Below are positions 57,299-64,000 of a DNA stretch of 64,000 nt, in pieces. The notes below the pieces were generated by a model that saw only the letters and a list, made by a program, of their open reading frames with translations, had not been told where the DNA came from and ran no database searches. The first letter of the stretch is position 1. Each line of letters begins with the position of its first letter. The stretch comes from Capitulum mitella (lineage: Eukaryota > Arthropoda > Thecostraca > Pollicipedomorpha > Pollicipedidae): positions 6,057,822-6,121,821 of the forward strand of contig CP099842.1 of NCBI GenBank assembly GCA_030062745.1, in the 5' to 3' direction. The translations under genes and the position numbers were made by a program.

Positions 57299-58394
57299 GT
57301 GAGCAGTCCTGCTGGACCCGCGCGCCTGCTCGGTGCTCCGTGGACAGACGCTGGGGTCTCAAGCCTTATTACTTGACTGTGGTGGGGAGGTTGAGGAGCG
57401 GGATCGAGAAAAGGGCAACATGTGACACTCAAGACACCGTGACTGCGGCAGATGAGACGCCTGTGGACGGAAGGCCGCCGCACGCTAGTGTTTTCGGTAG
57501 GTTCATTCTGTCGATACGGTCTCGCAAGTGCGATTTTCTCATCGACCGAGACCGCGACCAGCCGAAAAAGCAGATCGCAAGCGCGATTGATTGATCAAAT
57601 TTGGCAACTGCGAGGCACGAGGCCCGAGGCCAATCCACAAGAAGATCGTTGGATTGGTCAAATTTGTAGTCGTTGGGAGCTGTTGAAATGTGCGAGATGA
57701 CCAGAAATGCAACGCCCGCAGTCTGAAATAAAGCGAAGACTGAGAATAAAGTGCAAAATAGCAACAAAGCAACATAGCAAAGTGTACGGAAGCAATGTGG
57801 ACGCATTTTTGTAGAAAAGAAAAGAAAAACATAGGAGGATATCGACACGTGAAGTTCACAGTTCGCATTTCGGCATGGAGATGATGCAATCTTTCCGCGA
57901 GAAAATCGCATTTGCGAGGCCGAATCGACCGACTGAATCTACCGTATTGCCCAGCGTGCAGCGGCCTTAAAACTTCTGCGCAGTAGCGCGGTTGTTATGG
58001 ACGCCATTATGACTGGCGTCCGACTGTAGCAGCCGGCATCTCGCAACTGCGTCTAGAATGTTTTTAGTTTAAAATTGGACTATATATAGTCCAATTTTAA
58101 ATGAACAGTTTTCATTCGTCATGTGCGCGGCAATTTCCAAGACAAAGACAGCCTAGCTACACAAATCAAGCTCCACTGGTCTCACACTTCCTCCTCCCTC
58201 CCTGCCGCAAAATCTCGTTTTGGGTCGTGTTGTGATGTGCCCCAGCTTCCTGCCGGCCGCCGTTCTCTGACGACTGCCCCGGTTTCCTCCGGTCTCTGCC
58301 CCAGGCGGGGCGCTCGATTGCCCTGGCGTCGCTCGAGCGTCCGACGAACGCTATGGGGCGGACACACTGACGCTTCATCCGCCTCCCTCGGCAG
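57299..58394 (+). other. Intron 1 of the membrane protein gene
   Basis: Bounded by GTGAGC and CCTCCCTCGGCAG (pyrimidine tract plus AG). Contains a repeated TTGGTCAAATTTG-like/TTGATCAAATTTGG motif at 57590-57670 and the 34-bp palindrome at 58068. No other coding sequence recognised. Confidence 0.65.
58068..58101. repeat. Perfect 34-bp palindrome
   Basis: TTTAAAATTGGAC, TATATATA, GTCCAATTTTAAA: fully self-complementary, within intron 1. Confidence 0.95.
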
Positions 58395-58518
58395 ATCTAC
58401 TTCACCATCACGCTGCTGGTGAGCGTGCTGCACACGGTCGGCATGGCCTACCTGGAGAGGACAGAGCATGGCGCCTCGGAGGCAGAACTCGCAGAATACG
58501 CCGACCAGCTGCCCAAAG
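58395..58518 (+). CDS. Membrane protein gene, coding exon 2
   Basis: Opens after CTCGGCAG in phase 0 and ends AAAG|GTCAGT (phase 1). It encodes 41 residues: the rest of a hydrophobic helix (IYFTITLLVSVLHTVGM) then a polar, acidic loop (ERTEHGASEAELAEYADQL). Together with exon 1 this gives one complete transmembrane segment with the N-terminus short and Cys-rich. The following exon is not recognisable in the remaining 5.4 kb, so the gene probably continues beyond the window or has a long intron. Both splice sites and the in-frame join support a real gene. Confidence 0.75.
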
Positions 58519-61077
58519 GTCAGTTGGGCGGCCAACAAAGCGTGTGAAACAATCTGAGGCATTTTTACGAATATGAGAACAGCCTTCCTTGCGCCGCCAG
58601 GGTCCAGGGTTTGTTTACACGCGAAAAATTGCATATTAATACTTGAGTCAACATTTCGGATTTAGGCAGTCTTCAGGATTGACTACTGAACTGAACATCA
58701 CTTCTGAAGATGGTCCACAGCGGAAAGATTGGGTCATTAATTAATGCATACATTTTACGTGCAAAATCATGGATCTTCTAGTATAAAAACGTTATTTTTT
58801 AGACGCATACCGAAAGCCTGACAACAAATAACAATTATTTTTATGTTGTTAATTCGCATTTTGCTACTGTTTTAAACATATAAGAACAATGTTTACTCGC
58901 GCGTCTTGCAGCAGCAGGATGTTTGAATCAAGGCCCTGGATATATCGACCTTCGTCCAGCGTTAAGAACTGCGCTACGACGAAAAACATCGTCCGTACTC
59001 CGTGGTGCAGTAAGCCTCATTTCTGAGTAATTGTATTCATTGTAACAGCACGTGCATTGCTTAGAAGTATCGTGCACAGTGAAGGGGAAATGACTGCATT
59101 ATAGCAAATTACTCTCACGTATTGTCCACATTGCCATCATAATCCACAGATGTTGCTTGACGCTCTTAAACTGTTGATTATAACGCCTGCAGAACCGAGA
59201 CGACTAGCAAAATAAGTCTGCCCACGTCTCGCCCGGAATCCACCATATATGCGTAATGCTATTGGGTCTCACAAATGAGGCTCTTCACAAATGTCCGCTT
59301 TTCATTTAGCAATGATCACGCCTGCGAAACCAAGATGACTGGCAAAATAAGTCTGCCGGCGCCACGGTTGTGATTTCTGGCTTGTCTGTCGGACGGTACA
59401 GCCTGTCGGTGATCTGTGCAGGTTGTTTTTGGGCCAGTTTCGGATCGCGCGCCGTTTACGCCGTTTACGTTAGTGCTGCTTTCTTTATTAAATGTCAGAT
59501 GTCCAACGTTTGGAAAAATGGAAATCAGTTCCAGGATGCGTGCTCGGCGGTGGTTTATTTTATGATTACTTTATTACAACCCCTGATTATAAATGGTATT
59601 ATAACTGTTGTAAAATGTCATTTTTTGTTATTGCAACCCATTATCACATTGTGAAAATGTTACGATGGAAAACAGCAACGAAAAAAGTGGAATGAATGAC
59701 GTTAGCTAAAGCTGAGCGCAGTCATAAGTAACTGCACCGAAACAGCCCTTCAAAACAGGCCGGAGCTGGATGAAAACGAAAGCCAAAGAGCAAGTAGTAA
59801 AATAAAGGAAGTGCCAGCAGAGTGACAAGCCGGTATGACAACGGGGCGATGTTTATGTCTTTCATCGAGACCCGAGTGGAGTTCAGTTCTAAAAATGAGC
59901 TGTGTTGAGCTTTGCAGTCACGTAGGATGGGCTCTAGACTACCCGCGGAATGGCGCCAGGAGCCCATTTCACTGCCGTATGTTTAGGTGGAAGAGCATAA
60001 TGCTGCTGGTGCTACAGCTAGTTCCCTACGACACCAGTTTCACTGGATTTACTGCACTATATCATTCTGAACGGTGCCGTAAACGTGGCTGTGACCCTCA
60101 TTAAAGCACGGTGTACATCACACTGAATACTGAACACCCAGGACAACTAGATCAGAGCCAGTTGCATGCAGACGTTGTATTTCAGAAGGTAAACGCAGAG
60201 GATATCCTCCCGCATTGAAACTATTCATCATGTGTAAAGGCGTTTAGCACTACGGATACGCTTCGTATGGCACCTAGTCATGTATTCTTACCGGATGATT
60301 GTGAACACGATTGTCTCTGCAGCTTAGACTAGCAGAACATTGTTTTAGGTAATGTCTACATCGTTGATCACACGATAATTCGAAAAACGAACTTTTCTTA
60401 ACATACGAATGTCCTGGTTCTTACCATGATGATGATTACTATACTATGATGCTTGATCGTATGATGATGATGATTAATGATATATACTACATGTTAAAGA
60501 TGATTTAGATGGTGGGGATAATGGACTATAAATTCAACCCACTCCGATTAGTTTTGTCTGTTTTTTTTTTATGCCCAGTGCTCACCTACATCTGTGTTAG
60601 TGACAAGGTCTGCGCCATGAAACGTTCGTTTCTAATACCTCTTTCTCAGGATGGAAGTACAGGGGCTTTCTTAAGATGAGATATTTCATACAGGGAAAAA
60701 CTGACGATTTTGAATCAACCTTACTTCTGGATGACATTGTATAATTCAAGTGATAGCTTCGTGGTACAGCATGGTAAATAAATAGTTATTGGTGGCGACG
60801 TTGTGCTGTTCACCAGAGTTCTGGGACCAGTTAGCCAGAATCCCCCCCAAAAAAGAAAAAATGGCGAAGCGCAGGGGAGGGCATATAGCGCTGAATATAA
60901 ACCATTGACCAAAGACACGTAAATGTGAGGCTGATGTTTTCGAACAAAAGTATCACCAGGAACACTCCTTGTGGGGCCATTGACGAGCGGAGACCATCCC
61001 GTTGCTGTTTGCGCCATTACTTTCCCTCTATGCATTTCGAAGTGCAAAATGACATTTATCGATCTACTAGCGGAAAC
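58519..61077. other. Probable intron 2 or intergenic
   Basis: No exon in the required phase with hydrophobic content was recognised. At 58640-58680 the minus strand has CCTGAAGACTGCC and CCGAAATGTTGAC, a retroelement-like motif pair. Otherwise nothing recognised. Confidence 0.4.
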
Positions 61078-61117
61078 AGTCCTTGTCCTGTCCTTGTCCT
61101 TGTCCTTGTCCTTGTGC
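61078..61117. repeat. (CCTTGT)n hexanucleotide microsatellite
   Basis: About six copies of CCTTGT with one TCCTG interruption. Long open frames crossing it (lysine/aspartate or leucine/valine repeats) are artefacts. Confidence 0.92.
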
Positions 61118-62849
61118 TTCGCGCTTTGTCCCATGGCCACTTTAAGGGCTTTTCACTCAGTTCATTCAGAAATGTGTTATCGGCCGGCTGGCCTTTTTTG
61201 TCCGCGGTCGCTTCGATCTTTTTGTTTCTGATCGCTTTTGGAGTGACTATGCCGGCCTTTGGCAACCACAGTGAGGTCGAGTGGACCAGTAATGGAAATC
61301 AGGACCCGATCCAAGTGTAACTACCTCTTTCTCCTTCTCTGCCCACTCTTTGTCTTTTGCTTGTTTCAACTCGGGATCATATCTTTTTCAAAGGTGTTTA
61401 AAGCTTCCTTTCAAATTACGCTGGTCTTCCTTTCCTGTTTGTGTGCTTTCTCTGAGTTCTTCCCATTTGTTCATGATCTGTCTTATTGACTCCGCATTTC
61501 AGGTCGCGCCACGCTCTTCATTCTAATTTCGATGGACGTTCTACAGTTTTCCAGAAGGAATTTGATCATGCGGGCCCTGCTTCTGTTCTTTGGTTTTTGA
61601 CTTATTTCTTTCATCCCAACTTTAAAAGTTCTTATCCCATTAAATGTTTACTGCTATGCATGTGCAGATGCCCTATGTCTTCCGTAATTTGGCTTTTGTT
61701 GAAAGCGTTTCTGGTTCGTGATAAATGGGAATAACTCGTGAGTTTTCTTTAGCGGTAATGCTCCCTTTTTATGAACACTTCCGAATTCAGCCACTTCTGG
61801 AAGGAAAAGAAACAGTCTTATCGTTCCATGAAAAGTTGAAATTCTTAGAACCTTTTGGGAGCAATGCACATAATCTTGCTCTCATTAACTGTGCCATTTT
61901 ATTTTTATCTGTAAAAAAATAGTGGTATCTCATTACCGTTTCGCTTTCCTTGTTCGTTTTTGGACCTTCCGTCCCTAAACGTATTGCATGATTTTGTGAT
62001 ATCCATTTAAACTCCCCCTGTTTTGTAGACATTTCCCTCCTTTTCTGTTTTAAACTCTGGAAGATGTCCCTAGTCACATTTGTTCCACCATAGGCTCCAT
62101 TTTATTGCTCCGCTCTACAGCCTGCATCACGGTGTTGCTTTGCTGCATCAGTAAGGTATGCCATGCAGCTGGTATAAAATACGTTAAACAGGACCTTATT
62201 ATTTTAGAAATAATTTCCCTAAGCACGTAATGTTGGGATAAAACTCAAAATATATCTGGACCGCCCAATGAGCTGCAGAAGCAGCATAACGAACACGATA
62301 TGCCTGCCGGCCGAAGAGCCCAGCAGCACGGACGCACGTCATATGCTTTGGAGATCTTCCAATGCAGGCAGATCGCGGCTCGATAGACGGCGACATGGAT
62401 GCAGATTGGACCTCGCCCTGAACCGACAATGCAGCGAATCTCTACGAATATCTTTTGGAACCCGATCCACGTATGAACGGAGGCGTGTGCAAAATTTCGT
62501 GTTCCCACATTGAGCGATTCCCAACAAAAAAGTAGGCAACCTGACGATCTGTGCCGTGGAAACCTTCATCATTGGACACTGGGCAACAAAATGGCATGGA
62601 TTTAAATGTTTGGTCACCGCGCGATAACGTCCCAACGGATTGGCATCGTCATGTTTCAAAACCCGATCGCCCTGTGGACGGAAATATATCCGAAATTTCA
62701 CGGCATCGCATCAAGCCATTGCCGAGAAAAATGCGAACAATTGAGCGGATATATGCATATATATGTATGCATACATATAATTAAAACGGGTAGGTATATC
62801 CGGCTGTCACCAAAATGTATGAAAAACATGATTTGTGCCAAGTATTTCA
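61118..62849. other. Intergenic or intronic, nothing firm
   Basis: No gene recognised. A palindromic TATATGCATATATATGTATG region lies at 62751-62776. Confidence 0.4.
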
Positions 62850-63420
62850 ACGTCCGCCCCCAGCCCACCCCGTCCCTCCGAGCAACCCGGCATACGCGGG
62901 GTCGTCGGGCGAGCTCTCGCCAGGTGTTTCCCAGCATCTCTTCCGTTCAGATCCACATGTCACGTTGATGCGTTGCCGGAGGTCCTCCAGATCTTTTACC
63001 CTTGTCTGGCATACTAAGCCTTTCACGTAACTCCATAGGAAAAAAAACAAGCGTGGTCAGGTCAGCAGATTCCGCCGGCCACGCCGTCGGTTCTCTTCTT
63101 CCCATCCACCTCTCGGGAAACTCTGAGTCTGGAAAATTCTTCACTGTCTTCGCAGTGGGCGGCGCTCCATCTTGTTGGAATGCATGCCCCCTAGGAGCCC
63201 TCTCAGCCGCAAAGTTTTCATGCATGTTCAAGTAGGTTTCTCCTGAAACAGTGCTCCCTTCGGACCACAACATACATTGACCTTGGGGCTGTCCGTCTCG
63301 TTGTAGGGTCTCAACTTCAGGTCCTTCTTTAGGACATCGTGTAGAGATAAGCGAGGCATGCCCCGCTCTCGGAGGCATGCCCAGCTGCCCTTTCCACCGA
63401 TTGTTTCGGACTTTGCTGAT
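62850..63420 (-). pseudogene. Tc1/mariner-superfamily transposase remnant (3' part)
   Basis: Minus-strand frames read a short SLISTRCPKEGPEVETL/KDLKLRPYN stretch, then HAFQQDGAPPTAKTVKNF with the second catalytic Asp block (FQQDGAPPH type), PERWMGRREPTAWPAESADL with the third catalytic Asp (WPxxSPDLTPLDFF type), and, shifted, FFLWSYVKGLVCQTRVKDLE and DLRQRINV. This is the C-terminal two-thirds of an insect-type mariner/Tc1 transposase. A central piece between KLRPYN and the Asp block is deleted and at least two frameshifts are present. It is unlike the 20587-21308 copy, so two subfamilies occur. Confidence 0.85.
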
Positions 63421-64000
63421 ATGTTTCCCTAACCTGCTCGATCTTCTCACGATGCCGCTATGGTCGCTTTTGTTTACCGGTCCCTTCTTCCTTTTCGCTG
63501 AACTCGTTACACGTAGCTTTTGATACCTTCTGAGAATGCACTGACGAGGGCGGGAGGGGGGGGGAACCTGCCCAAAGTTGGGACGAAATAGCCTCTGGGA
63601 TTGTGGGAGACTGGTAGTGATCTGTCAAAAGGAGCATTGTAATTTTTGTTCATTGCTTATTCCAGGTATGGCAAGGGCGAGGACTAAGGGCAACTTTTCA
63701 GCAGCCGAACTGAACAAAAGTAAAACGCGTACTGGGTACCCTGTACATATAAACATAAAAACATACAACCAATTCCATTTTAACTGAATATGTAGATTTC
63801 ATTATTTTCCATCTGAAGAATTATAAGTTTAAGGGTCACGCACGATATCATTATACGTCATGACGTTCCAACGACACAGCATAACGTCTCACGATATTAT
63901 TCACTGTCATTACCGAGCTGTTTAAAAATTTGCATAGAATAAATGACCTAAGAGTGAAAACATTACTTCCGGGGTAGGTATGTGGAAGAACGCAAGTTGG
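63421..64000. other. Intergenic, nothing recognised
   Basis: May include the 5' part of the transposase remnant near 63421-63480 (basic residues on the minus strand). G run at 63549. Nothing else recognised. Confidence 0.4.

Noticed and set aside
59370-59654. Hydrophobic frame as exon 3 of the membrane protein gene
   Set aside because: No consensus acceptor in the required phase and no residues expected for a second helix of that gene family; the frame looks accidental.
61050-62077. Minus-strand basic frames resembling a LINE ORF1 protein
   Set aside because: KNKMAQLMRAR and NFNFSWNDKTVSF vaguely recall L1-type ORF1 proteins, but domain order does not fit and no reverse transcriptase follows.
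1-64000. CRISPR arrays, bacterial operons, ribosome binding sites or prophage
   Set aside because: No regularly spaced identical repeats with unique spacers and no prokaryotic gene organisation; the sequence is animal DNA.

Overview
The window is repeat-dominated animal (metazoan) genomic DNA. It has no bacterial gene organisation, tRNA-derived SINEs with A/B boxes, Penelope-like retroelements with GIY-YIG endonucleases, Tc1/mariner and hAT-type DNA transposons, many short TIR elements, microsatellites, and one host gene with spliced exons. The GC-rich host exons and the repeat mix fit an aquatic invertebrate, possibly an arthropod such as a crustacean. The phylum is an inference I cannot settle from the sequence.

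Layout. 1-7023: a minus-strand Penelope-like element (PLE) with two younger DNA transposons nested in it. One is a TTAA-flanked element (674-1906). The other is a complete 4.1 kb hAT-type element (2233-6352) with a perfect 8-bp target duplication GTTCATGA and a decayed transposase (2979-5185). The 5' part of the PLE lies inverted at 6430-7023. 9735-10435 and 16461-17275: two related PLE junction copies (GIY-YIG end, untranslated stretch, start of the next unit). 10490-11400: a ~100-bp-period GC-rich satellite. 11941-13500: two copies of a hAT-type MITE flanking a SINE. 14150-15445: a tandem array that reverses orientation in its middle, followed by a second TTAA element. 17600-18601: two PLE fragments head to head, cut by a 1.2 kb TTAA element (18602-19811). 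20587-21308: a mariner-type pseudogene. 23007-24185, 37998-38936 and 53650-54776: further 1.2 kb TTAA elements. 28870-36700: a ~7.8 kb imperfect palindrome (foldback-like) with internal tandem sub-repeats. 43680-46300: interspersed repeats and N-terminal remnants of the same hAT-type transposase family. 46545-48500: a diverged duplication in which one copy has gained a small MITE. 57221-58518: the first two coding exons of a host membrane protein gene. 62850-63420: a second Tc1/mariner-type transposase remnant.

No element looks active, because every recognised transposase or reverse transcriptase carries frameshifts, stops or deletions. The main results are the nested-insertion record in the first 7 kb, where removing the DNA transposon restores the PLE reading frame; the link between a poorly characterised invertebrate protein family and an element with hAT-type termini; and several independent inverted (head-to-head) structures, the largest of them the 28.9-36.7 kb palindrome.
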